Assembly (NCBI RefSeq): GCF_007992435.1
Contig: NZ_BKAG01000008.1
Span: 1 to 64,000 of the forward strand
Length of the DNA stretch: 64,000 bases
Direction of reading: 5' to 3'
Source of the DNA: Prosthecobacter gellanilyticus
GTDB taxonomy: Bacteria > Verrucomicrobiota > Verrucomicrobiia > Verrucomicrobiales > Verrucomicrobiaceae
In this document: positions 25,279 through 32,747 of the stretch, piece after piece
Layout of the letters: the number at the start of each line of letters is the position of its first letter
Position numbering within the stretch: the first letter of the stretch is position 1
Made by a program: the position numbers and the translations under genes
Notes under the pieces: generated by a model
Seen by the model: the letters and a program-made list of their open reading frames with translations, nothing else
What the model was told of the DNA's origin: nothing
The model's database searches: none

Positions 25279-26190
25279 TCAGCGCGCCAGCAGCTCCTTC
25301 GCCGCCTTCTCGATTTCCGGCAGCAGTTCATCCGGCAGCTCGGTCATCAGCGGCAGAGCCGGACCCGTCTGGGCGATGCCCGCCAGCGCCACGGCGTGAT
25401 GCAGCACCAGGATCGGGCTGTGCTTGTTACGCAGATCTTCCAGCGGCTTGAAGACCTCGCGGATCTCCTCGGCCTTCGCATAGTCACCCGCGTGGATGGC
25501 ATGCATCATGTCCATGCTCAGCTTCGGCTGCACACACACGCAGCCTGCGGTGAAGCCCGTGATGCCGAAATCGCGCAGATGCACGATTGCCGGCTGCTCG
25601 CCGATGCCGGACACGATGAGTTCCGGATTCACCAGGGAGACCAGCTTGCTCAAAAAGGCGTCCTCGGCCGGATCTTCCTTCACCACCGCATACTTGATCC
25701 AGGAGATCAGACCGTCATTCACCAGGGACTGCGCCAGCTCCGGGGTGATGTAGCCCTCATCCTTCATGTAGAGCACCGCCTTCAGGCCGGACTTCTCCAC
25801 AAACTTGCGGATCGCCGTGGCCACGCCCGCTGGCTTGGAGGGGAACAGCGTCGGCAGCAGCATCGCCGTCGGGAACTCATGATCCTTCAGCATCGCCGCC
25901 TGGTCCATCGCCGTGCCATACATCGGGCCCACGCTCGGCACCATCCACACATCTTCCGGGGAGATCTCGCGCAGCATCGTCAGCAGCGCCGGATACTCGG
26001 ACGGAGCGATGTTATAAAGGTTCGCATTGCCGCCATATAGCATCGTCGTGATGCCACCAGCATACATGTGCTGCACCAGCTTGGCATTCTCCTCGCGGTC
26101 GAGGCTGAGGTCCGCCTTCCGGCACAGGGGCGGGACGGCGATGACGGAACGGCGGAGGTCGGCGGGAGCGTTGACAGGCGTGGTCTTCAT
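25279..26190 (-). CDS. DapA/NAL-family aldolase or lyase
   Basis: 303 residues, the normal size for the dihydrodipicolinate synthase / N-acetylneuraminate lyase family. The Schiff-base lysine is Lys166 (WIKYAV) and the catalytic tyrosine Tyr141 (VLYMKDEG). The usual TTGE at the substrate-binding loop is replaced by YGGNANLYN (52-60), so it is probably not the lysine-pathway enzyme but one acting on another 2-keto acid. It is transcribed away from the PPC decarboxylase gene across a 115-base divergent gap. Confidence 0.85.
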   Translation of the reverse strand: MKTTPVNAPADLRRSVIAVPPLCRKADLSLDREENAKLVQHMYAGGITTMLYGGNANLYNIAPSEYPALLTMLREISPEDVWMVPSVGPMYGTAMDQAAMLKDHEFPTAMLLPTLFPSKPAGVATAIRKFVEKSGLKAVLYMKDEGYITPELAQSLVNDGLISWIKYAVVKEDPAEDAFLSKLVSLVNPELIVSGIGEQPAIVHLRDFGITGFTAGCVCVQPKLSMDMMHAIHAGDYAKAEEIREVFKPLEDLRNKHSPILVLHHAVALAGIAQTGPALPLMTELPDELLPEIEKAAKELLAR

Positions 26191-26264
26191 GCGGGCGCGC
26201 AGTCAAGGGAGGCCGGGCCGTTGGGCAAATGGAAATGCGGGGTCAAAACACTCCTCTTTGCGCC

Positions 26265-26292
26265 CCGGGGGAATCCGTGGTTCATTCCCCGG
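26265..26292 (+). promoter_or_regulatory. Hairpin ahead of the PPC decarboxylase gene
   Basis: CCGGGGGAAT (26265-26274) pairs with ATTCCCCGG (26284-26292) around a nine-base loop, ending 13 bases before the start codon. It may affect translation, or may be a chance GC-rich hairpin. Confidence 0.3.
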
Positions 26293-26305
26293 CAGCACCC
26301 CACCC

Positions 26306-26839
26306 ATGGCAAACATCGTCCTCGGCATCACCGGCTCCATCGCAGCCTACAAGGCGGCGGACATCGCCAGCCAGTTGACGAAGGCCGGCCACACCGTCAC
26401 CTGCGTGCTCACCAAGGCTGCGGAGGAGTTCGTCACCCCCCTCACCCTCGCCACCCTCTCCCGCCGTCCTGTGGTGTCGGACCTCTTCGCCGAAAAAGAA
26501 GGCTGGCAGCCCGGCCACATCCAGCTCGCGGATGATGCCAACCTCCTCCTCATCGCCCCTGCCACCGCGAATGTCCTCGCCTCCCTGGCCCACGGCTTCG
26601 CCAATGACGCCCTCACCGCCATCGCCCTGGCCACAAGAGCGCCCATCCTCATCGCCCCCGCCATGAACGGCAAGATGTGGCAGCACCCTGCGACCCAACG
26701 AAACGTCGAAACCCTCAAATCCTGGGGCGTGAGATTCGTCGAACCCGCCGAAGGCCTCCTCGCCTGCGGCTACGAGGGCGTCGGAAGGTTGGCCCCGGTG
26801 GAAGAGATCGTGGCGGCTGTCACAGGTTTGTTAGCTTAA
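26306..26839 (+). CDS. coaC: Phosphopantothenoylcysteine decarboxylase (CoaC domain)
   Basis: 177 residues from the ATG at 26306; upstream frame extension is antisense of the DapA-like gene. Homo-oligomeric flavoprotein fold: GITGSIAAYKAADI (7-20), catalytic His71 (PGHIQLAD), PAMNGKMW (118-125) and the ACGxxGxGR loop with Cys154. In most bacteria this domain is fused to the CoaB synthetase; here it ends after the decarboxylase, so CoaB must be encoded elsewhere. It makes 4'-phosphopantetheine for coenzyme A. Confidence 0.92.
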   Translation: MANIVLGITGSIAAYKAADIASQLTKAGHTVTCVLTKAAEEFVTPLTLATLSRRPVVSDLFAEKEGWQPGHIQLADDANLLLIAPATANVLASLAHGFANDALTAIALATRAPILIAPAMNGKMWQHPATQRNVETLKSWGVRFVEPAEGLLACGYEGVGRLAPVEEIVAAVTGLLA

Positions 26840-26861
26840 CCTACGGCACACTCTTCCAGAC

Positions 26862-27692
26862 ATGCGCTACTACGAGCCTCGTTTCCGCATGGCAGTTCTG
26901 GCAGGTGAGCAAGATAGGTTGATCAGCAAAATCGGCGGCTTGCCTTGGGGAATGCCTGCGGACCTCTGGCCGCACTGCTGCGGGTGTCCCCAGAAGCTCC
27001 TCGCTCAACTCCGTCATGAGTCGCCGATGCTCGACCTGGGGAAGGAAGGTTTGGTGCTGCATCTCTTCCAATGCTTGGAATGTGGTGGCATTGATGAGTG
27101 TGGAAGGGATGTGGTCGTGATTGATCAATCGTCGATGGGTGATGGCCTCACCCGCGTCCCAGGCTGGGACCACTCTTGTGGCTTGGGAGAGCCACCTCTC
27201 ATCGGAGAATTCTGGATCGATGAGTGGCTCGAGAAAGATGACGGCATCCCAGACGAGCGCCTTTCCGAGTTCTTTGTGGAGAGTTCGTACTGGGCTCTTC
27301 AAGACGAGTTTTCGGAGATCGACTTTTATGACTTCCTTGGCCGGACTCGATTCGGTGGTTCACCCAGATGGACGGGCAATGGTCCGCTTGTTGTCCCGCC
27401 GCCTCCATTTGAGTTTCTGTTCCAGATCGACAACAGCCTGATTCTTGAAGGCGTTTCGCCGGATGTTGACGCTGTGGGATGTGTTGTGACGACCTTTGAG
27501 TCTGGCTCATCGCATCAGTCCAACGCCCTTCCAGTCGCCACCAAATTAGGTGCTCCGTGGAGTATCATTCATGAAGTCGGATCTGACTACTACTCCGCCG
27601 AATTCACCAATCTGGGCTCAGATGGCACCATCTTTGTGTATGTGGATCGCACGCAAGTGCCCCATGCCGTCCAATGGTTTTGGAATCGCTGA
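26862..27692 (+). CDS. YwqG-like (DUF1963) protein
   Basis: 276 residues, soluble, no signal peptide. It begins with RISKIGGLPWG..PADLWPHCCGCPQKLLAQL and continues with LHLFQCLEC, which is the pattern of the YwqG/DUF1963 family with its two cysteine pairs (a probable metal site: CCGC, CLEC). The biochemical role of the family is not settled; members are often found among immunity genes of contact-dependent toxin systems. Its base composition is less GC-rich than the gene before it, and the start is only 22 bases after coaC. No toxin gene is adjacent. Confidence 0.7.
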   Translation: MRYYEPRFRMAVLAGEQDRLISKIGGLPWGMPADLWPHCCGCPQKLLAQLRHESPMLDLGKEGLVLHLFQCLECGGIDECGRDVVVIDQSSMGDGLTRVPGWDHSCGLGEPPLIGEFWIDEWLEKDDGIPDERLSEFFVESSYWALQDEFSEIDFYDFLGRTRFGGSPRWTGNGPLVVPPPPFEFLFQIDNSLILEGVSPDVDAVGCVVTTFESGSSHQSNALPVATKLGAPWSIIHEVGSDYYSAEFTNLGSDGTIFVYVDRTQVPHAVQWFWNR

Positions 27693-27993
27693 GAGTGAGG
27701 AAACTCCCGAGCGAGGTCGGCTGCGGCGACCTCAGCGTTGTCTTCATCCCCGCTTGTAGCGATATCAGCCAACGCTCTCTCGCGGTCGCACATCGATGCG
27801 CTCGCGTGTAACCAAAAGTCTATCTCGTTCGAGGATTCGAGCGCTGAAGAATTCTCTTCGTTTCGTGATTCTGGATGAGATCTGGACATTGTTAATGCAA
27901 TGCGTCCACCTGGATAGTGATCCGCTTTGCATTTGCCCCCGAGTCAACCTAGACGCGGACTGATTCCTCTGACGCCTTTGATTTGTCTTGAAT
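27693..27993. other. 301-base gap between convergent genes
   Basis: No gene seen. One hairpin (GAGGTCG 27713-27719 with CGACCTC 27727-27733) lies 20 bases after the YwqG-like stop but lacks a T-run. The rest is unremarkable and of moderate GC. Confidence 0.5.
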
Positions 27994-29973
27994 TCAGGGC
28001 GTCAACCTCGTCAACCAAGCCGTCAACCGAGCTAGCTCCCAGATGGGGCGGTGGTCGTAACTCTCATCTATGCCGGATTTTCTCCGCTGCGTCGGAGACA
28101 GCTCCGAAAAATTGGAGCTCGTTTCGCGTTGTCTGGCATTTTCAATGAACAACTTCAGTCTGGGATTCTGAGCTTTCAACGCCTCTACCTGCTTCCACAC
28201 GGCTTGTTTAGAGATGGGCTTTTTCCCTTTCTTGCAGAGTTTCATGGCAATCTCGTCGTAACTCAGATGCCTTTCAGCGCCTCCTCCGCTCACGGTCTCG
28301 ACAAGCAGCACAAAGAGCTGATGTTGTTTAGATGTCAGTTTCTGACTCAGGCTCTTGAGAAATGCTAGCGCACCACTTGATACTTCATCAAGAAGTTGTT
28401 GCTGGGTCGTCGTGTGCGCCAGCACGGATTTAAATCCCTCGTTCATCTGAATACTCAACTCTGCATTTGAAGGTTCCAGCTGAGTTTGGGCAACAGTCGT
28501 CTCCTTTGCTTTAAGTTCGACAGCGGCATCGATACCAACATTATCAGTCATAGCTCGCAGCAAGCTGCCACGTCCCAGTCTCCCATAGGCTACATCAGTG
28601 CAATGCGCCGCCACCAGTCGACCGAGTGCAAGACCCACTTCCTCGGCATGCCGCTTGTGAAGGTCGAACACCCTCTCCGCCGCTTTGGTGTTGCCGCCTG
28701 GAATGTGTGGAAGCGCATCAACCACTTGTGGGAATGCTATCAAAAGATCGGCAACGCCTTTTAAGCCCGCTGCTTTAGTCGCCCTGTCCAAGTATCCCGC
28801 GAGCATCATCTTGTCCTCATCCTTTGGTCGATCATCTATGAAGATGTTGCGCGCGTAGCGATCCAGAGGATCATATTCCACCGCCGCCGCTGCCACCATG
28901 GCTATTCGTCGATCAATACATTGGGAGCACAGGCCGCAGTGAGTATGCTGTTTAGTGCGCTCCCAAGTGTGTGCGCAACTGATGGAAGTTTGCAGCATGT
29001 CTGAGCATCCAAGAGCAACGAGTCTCCGAATAACCCCTGCCTTAGTGTCTTGAAAAAACGGATTCTCGACTTTGAAACCGCCTCCGCCGATGGCGGAGAA
29101 CAACCGCTCAAAGCAGGACAGCACCTTGGGATGTGTCGTTCGCGTTGCTCTTGACCCTACTACTTGTGCACTCAGGGGAAGATTAAGGCTTACCACGCCA
29201 TTCTCGTAAAATCTCAAGCTATCAATATTGAGCATGCGGGCGATGGTTGCCCCGAACGATGCGAAGAGAAACGACCGGGTCCTCTGAGTGTATTCTTTCC
29301 CGAGTCGTTTTTGCTTGTTAGCCCGAACGCGGACGTGATGAGGCTTGGCTTGCCCAGCCTTGTCGGCGATTTGAGATTTTAAACTGGCCAGAAATCCATT
29401 GTTCTTCGGCGTAGACAAATGTGTGACGAGCACGATGCGATTCTTCTCAGTCAAAATCTCTTCCATCGCACCTGCGAGAGAATCCAGCCCTCCAGAGAAC
29501 ATCACGACTTTGTCAATTGGCCGGCCATCGTGAGACTCATTGTCGAACTCTAAATACTGTTGCTCTAGATCATTCGGCTTCGTGGACTGCGAAAAATGAA
29601 AGGTAAAATAGTCGTCCGAGAGAAAGGTCAGCAGGTTGGTCAATGCCGATATGACTTCTTGCGATTTCCACAACCCTGTGGCCCTGACCGGAATGTGAAA
29701 ATGAAAATCGCGCCGCCAATCTTCGCCAAAGCGATCGGCATCAGAGAAGCAACGGGTAGTGGCTTGGTCGGCGGCATAGACGTAAGCGGCAATCTCGACC
29801 AAATCGAGGTACTGTGGCTCGATGTCCCGGTAAAAAGATCGCTTTAAATCCTCGATACGCAAAAGAACATTCTCGTCTTCTTTCGCCCCCAAGATATTGA
29901 GATTGAGAGATGTTCCTGGAGTTGCCCTGGGCCTATCGAGACCTCCACAAAAGATGTGATGTTCAGTCTGCAT
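27994..29973 (-). CDS. QueC-like PP-loop ATPase with extended N- and C-terminal regions
   Basis: 659 residues from the ATG at 29973; a GTG at 29985 is an alternative. A PP-loop, SGGLDS at 160-165, starts an ATP-pyrophosphatase domain with RTRSFLFASFGATIA and NPFFQDTKAGVIRRL. A zinc site of QueC type follows: Cys333, Cys346, Cys349, Cys352 (CGLCSQCIDRR). QueC makes preQ0 from 7-carboxy-7-deazaguanine at about 230 residues; here roughly 150 unrelated residues precede the core and about 290 follow, including a possible helix-turn-helix near 570-600 (LSYDEIAMKL, ISKQAVWKQVEAL). No other queuosine gene is near. It overlaps its partner by 11 bases. QueC relatives occur in Qat and type IV CBASS defence, so a defence role is an inference. 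Confidence 0.8.
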   Translation of the reverse strand: MQTEHHIFCGGLDRPRATPGTSLNLNILGAKEDENVLLRIEDLKRSFYRDIEPQYLDLVEIAAYVYAADQATTRCFSDADRFGEDWRRDFHFHIPVRATGLWKSQEVISALTNLLTFLSDDYFTFHFSQSTKPNDLEQQYLEFDNESHDGRPIDKVVMFSGGLDSLAGAMEEILTEKNRIVLVTHLSTPKNNGFLASLKSQIADKAGQAKPHHVRVRANKQKRLGKEYTQRTRSFLFASFGATIARMLNIDSLRFYENGVVSLNLPLSAQVVGSRATRTTHPKVLSCFERLFSAIGGGGFKVENPFFQDTKAGVIRRLVALGCSDMLQTSISCAHTWERTKQHTHCGLCSQCIDRRIAMVAAAAVEYDPLDRYARNIFIDDRPKDEDKMMLAGYLDRATKAAGLKGVADLLIAFPQVVDALPHIPGGNTKAAERVFDLHKRHAEEVGLALGRLVAAHCTDVAYGRLGRGSLLRAMTDNVGIDAAVELKAKETTVAQTQLEPSNAELSIQMNEGFKSVLAHTTTQQQLLDEVSSGALAFLKSLSQKLTSKQHQLFVLLVETVSGGGAERHLSYDEIAMKLCKKGKKPISKQAVWKQVEALKAQNPRLKLFIENARQRETSSNFSELSPTQRRKSGIDESYDHRPIWELARLTAWLTRLTP

Positions 29974-30739
29974 GATCTTTTGCACGGGCCATTAATTCCG
30001 CTCTGATTTTTTGAATGCCGTACCAGCCAAATCCTTCACTCTTATCCCGACCGATGTCCCCATCGCCTTGAAAGCGATTCTTTGAGAACCATTCAGATGC
30101 GTACTTCTCAACGATCTCGGCTGTTTCATGACAGTGTTTGTCCATAGCTACTCGGAACCGCATCACCTCCGCTCTAGACTTAAATTTTTGATCTGGTCCC
30201 ATTTGGAGGGGAAGCGTTCGGTCCAAAAAATAGCCGATACTGCGGTTTGTGACCTGGGCGAAAAACACTCTAGATAGCTCCCCAAATGCCTTGTCCCGTC
30301 CAAGTGCACCAAGTTCGGCGTGGATAAAGTCTGACGAGGCCTCAAACAGTCCAGCTTTCTCGTGAAGGCGTTCAACTACAGCGGCGATAAGAGATTCTTT
30401 GGCTATAAGGCCAATGTCTGAGGTGCGAGTATTACTCATATCAACCGCGAGTGCTAACGCCACGGCGACATCGGCTAAGGAAGCGTGTTGCGGTAGACGT
30501 ATGCCAGCTTCTTCCAGGCATGCTTTTGGGTTAGCCTGTTTGCCAGCAATTCCCAATCTTGTGAGCAGCCAAGCAGCTTGAGCGAATCCAGGGTCATTGC
30601 TTAATCGTTCCAGTGCCTTGTCGGCAGCGGACATCGTGGCATTCGCGATTTTCGCCACTTCACCACCTTCAGCAATGAGGCTGATAACCTCCTTCCAACG
30701 ACGAGTCATTGGTAGGGCGCCGAGGCGAACGTGTCCCAT
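29963..30739 (-). CDS. Helical protein of unknown function, partner of the QueC-like gene
   Basis: 258 residues. It begins MGHVRLGALPMTRRWKEVI and is predicted almost all helical, with no membrane segment, signal peptide, nucleotide-binding loop or cysteine motif. The C-terminal third (HCHETAEIVEKYASEWFSKNRF, GFGWYGIQKIRAELMARA) is rich in charged and aromatic residues. The stop overlaps the QueC-like gene start by 11 bases, so the two are translationally coupled and probably work together. I do not recognise the family with certainty; it does not resemble QatA, QatB or QatD. The gene is lower in GC than the housekeeping genes on either side, as expected for an acquired cassette. Confidence 0.8.
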   Translation of the reverse strand: MGHVRLGALPMTRRWKEVISLIAEGGEVAKIANATMSAADKALERLSNDPGFAQAAWLLTRLGIAGKQANPKACLEEAGIRLPQHASLADVAVALALAVDMSNTRTSDIGLIAKESLIAAVVERLHEKAGLFEASSDFIHAELGALGRDKAFGELSRVFFAQVTNRSIGYFLDRTLPLQMGPDQKFKSRAEVMRFRVAMDKHCHETAEIVEKYASEWFSKNRFQGDGDIGRDKSEGFGWYGIQKIRAELMARAKDHAD

Positions 30740-30777
30740 AATCTGTTGAGATAACCGCTTAATTGTCGCCTAATAAA

Positions 30778-30812
30778 CTAGCGTTTAGCAACAGAATATT
30801 GCCGCTTGCTAG
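30778..30812 (-). promoter_or_regulatory. Interrupted dyad upstream of the QueC-like cassette
   Basis: CTAGC (30778-30782) and GCAA (30788-30791) mirror TTGC (30799-30802) and GCTAG (30808-30812). The dyad lies 39 bases before the first start codon, inside an AT-rich stretch where a promoter should be. It is a candidate operator only; the five-base inner segments do not pair. Confidence 0.35.
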
Positions 30813-30973
30813 AATTCAACGATGGCATCCTCAAGGGAATTTGACCGAATTCCTGCCTTTTCGGGATCGCGATATACAAGCTACGAGCGCATTAGTTATC
30901 CCCTTGACCAAGTTCACAAGGATTCTAACCGAACGCCTATAGTTTAGTCATCAGTGTTCTCTAACTGATTCTG

Positions 30974-31624
30974 TTAGACCTCCAGCAACTCCGCCGGCTT
31001 GTCCACGATCACCTTCGCGCCGTGTTCCTTGAGCTCTTCCACGCTGCGGAAGCCCCAGCTCACGCCGATGCCATACATGCCGGAGTTTTTGGCAAAGCTC
31101 ATGTCGATGCCTGAATCCCCCACATAGGCGCAGGCGGAGATATCGATATTCAAAAGCGCCGCAGCCTCGATGGCACCTGCGGGATCCGGTTTGCGCTCCA
31201 CATGCTCCCGCTGGCCAAACACGAAATCAAAGGTGCCCAGCGGGAAGAAATGCTCGCAGCACAGCGTGGTGAAGCGGTGCGGCTTGTTGGAAATGCAGCC
31301 CAGCTTCATGCCACGGGCACGCAGCGCGGAGAGCGTCTCCAGCATGCCATCATAGACCACCGTCTTGTCGCGCCAGTTGTCGGCGTAGTGCTTCTGGTAG
31401 TCGCGCAGGCAGTTGTCGATGATCTCGTCCGTGCGCGCATACTCGGGCAGCGCACGCCACACGAGCTGCCGCACGCCATCGCCGATGTACTCGGGAAACA
31501 CGGCCAGCTCACGCTCCGGATAGCTGTGCTCCACGAGCATGCGGTTCACCGCCGCCGCGAGATCGGCGAGCGAATCAATCAAAGTTCCATCAAGGTCGAA
31601 GATGAAGGCTTGGAGGGAGGGCAT
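30974..31624 (-). CDS. gph: HAD-superfamily phosphatase, phosphoglycolate phosphatase-like
   Basis: 216 residues. Motif I DLDGTLIDS (Asp10, Asp12), motif II in GCISNKPH, Lys in ERKPDP and motif III VGDSGIDMSFAKNSGM are all present, with the helical cap of the Gph/PGP group. It probably removes phosphate from 2-phosphoglycolate produced during DNA repair, though related enzymes act on other phosphates. It is alone on this strand, with the QueC-like cassette upstream and a repeat downstream. Confidence 0.87.
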   Translation of the reverse strand: MPSLQAFIFDLDGTLIDSLADLAAAVNRMLVEHSYPERELAVFPEYIGDGVRQLVWRALPEYARTDEIIDNCLRDYQKHYADNWRDKTVVYDGMLETLSALRARGMKLGCISNKPHRFTTLCCEHFFPLGTFDFVFGQREHVERKPDPAGAIEAAALLNIDISACAYVGDSGIDMSFAKNSGMYGIGVSWGFRSVEELKEHGAKVIVDKPAELLEV

Positions 31625-31729
31625 GTCACCCTCCCCCTCGCCGACACTGCGAATCTCTTCAAGTGCAAGCGCGTGGCACCCTCAGACTCAACCTGGTCGA
31701 GACAAGTCCTCCAGGATTGGAGGGCCAAG

Positions 31730-31832
31730 GGCCCGGCACTCCTCAGCCCAGGGCAACGCCCTGGGGTTCACGAAAGCCAGCACTCACATCGGAGCCCGAG
31801 CGCCGAAGGTGCGACACTCGACTCCTGGGGTT
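31730..31832. repeat. REP-like element with CCCAGGGCaaCGCCCTGGG core
   Basis: GGGCCAAGGGCCC hairpin, GGCACTCCTCAG, CCCAGGGCAACGCCCTGGG hairpin (about 31747-31764), then GAGCGCCGAAGGTGCGACAC and TCGACTCCTGGGG. The order and sequence match 44328-44437 closely. It lies between the GDSL esterase stop and the HAD gene start. Confidence 0.7.
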
Positions 31833-31839
31833 CGTCATC

Positions 31840-32577
31840 TCACTCCCCCAGCAGTTCCTTCACCTTCGGCTCGATCGCCGCAGCCCACAGGTCATAGCCT
31901 TTTTCGGAGAGGTGCAGGAGGTCGGGCATGACTTCACGGGTGAGGGTGCCATCGGCTTCCAGGAAGGTCTTGCCGATGTCCAGGTACTGCACGGTCTCGC
32001 CGTCCGCATACTTGGAGATGATCGCATTCGTGGCCTCGTTCTGCTGGCGCATTGCATCCGTGGGCTTCTCGCCGCGCGGGAAGATGCCCAGGAGCAGGAT
32101 CTTCGACTTCGGGCACTTCTTCTTCAGATTTTCGAGGATCAGTTTCACGCCTTCGGCGGTCTGCTCGGCGCTGCAGTGGTACTTGGCACCCTGCAGTTCC
32201 TTCTGCTCACGACCCACATGACCTGTGTTGTTTGTGCCGATCATGAGCACGATCAGCTTCGGTGAAAGACCATCAAAGTTGCCGTTCTCCAGGCGCCAAA
32301 GCACATGTTCCGTGCGGTCACCGCCGATCCCGAAGTTCGCCGCCTTGCGGGATGTATAATACCTGTTCCAGGCAGCCTTGCCATTGTTGCTCCAGCCCTG
32401 GGTGATGGAGTCGCCCAGAAAAACCAGCGGTGCCTCGCCCTTCTTGGAGATCTCGTTGAAGGCGGAGCTCTTGGTCACCCATCCTGCATCACGTGGCACG
32501 GGCTGGATGGCGAAGTTCGGTTCAGCCGCAAAAGCGGTTTGCACAAGCAGGGCAGAGGCGAGCAGGAGACGTTTCAT
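31840..32577 (-). CDS. Secreted GDSL/SGNH esterase (PAF-acetylhydrolase-like)
   Basis: 245 residues from the ATG at 32577 (signal MKRLLLASALLVQTAFA). The SGNH blocks are complete: Ser57 in FLGDSITQGW, Gly85 in GIGGDRTEH, Asn116 in MIGTNNTGH, and Asp219/His222 in PDLLHLSEKGY. This pattern matches the platelet-activating-factor acetylhydrolase beta/gamma-like group of bacterial esterases, which often remove acetyl groups from sugars. Periplasmic or secreted. It is divergent from the ABC-F gene across a 170-base gap. Confidence 0.92.
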   Translation of the reverse strand: MKRLLLASALLVQTAFAAEPNFAIQPVPRDAGWVTKSSAFNEISKKGEAPLVFLGDSITQGWSNNGKAAWNRYYTSRKAANFGIGGDRTEHVLWRLENGNFDGLSPKLIVLMIGTNNTGHVGREQKELQGAKYHCSAEQTAEGVKLILENLKKKCPKSKILLLGIFPRGEKPTDAMRQQNEATNAIISKYADGETVQYLDIGKTFLEADGTLTREVMPDLLHLSEKGYDLWAAAIEPKVKELLGE

Positions 32578-32747
32578 GAGTGGGCAGGTGGGGGGGGAGG
32601 GGCCGGACTCAAGGCGGACCACCCTTGTATGGCAATCTTTTTTGGCGCGGAACTCCCTGATTTAGGCCTCAGACTGGGTGCTCCCTTCCCGGCGAAAGAA
32701 AGAAACCGGCTGCATTCCGCCCGTTTCATGCTACACGCACCGCCCCC

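Noticed and set aside
26265..26292. Riboswitch before the PPC decarboxylase gene
   Set aside because: A single short hairpin without any conserved riboswitch core.
27713..27733. Intrinsic terminator after the YwqG-like gene
   Set aside because: A seven-base stem is present, but no T-run follows on either strand.
27994..30739. Complete Qat or type IV CBASS defence operon
   Set aside because: Only the QueC-like component is recognisable. No ATPase QatA, TatD-type QatD, cyclic-nucleotide synthase or tRNA-guanine transglycosylase-like gene is adjacent.
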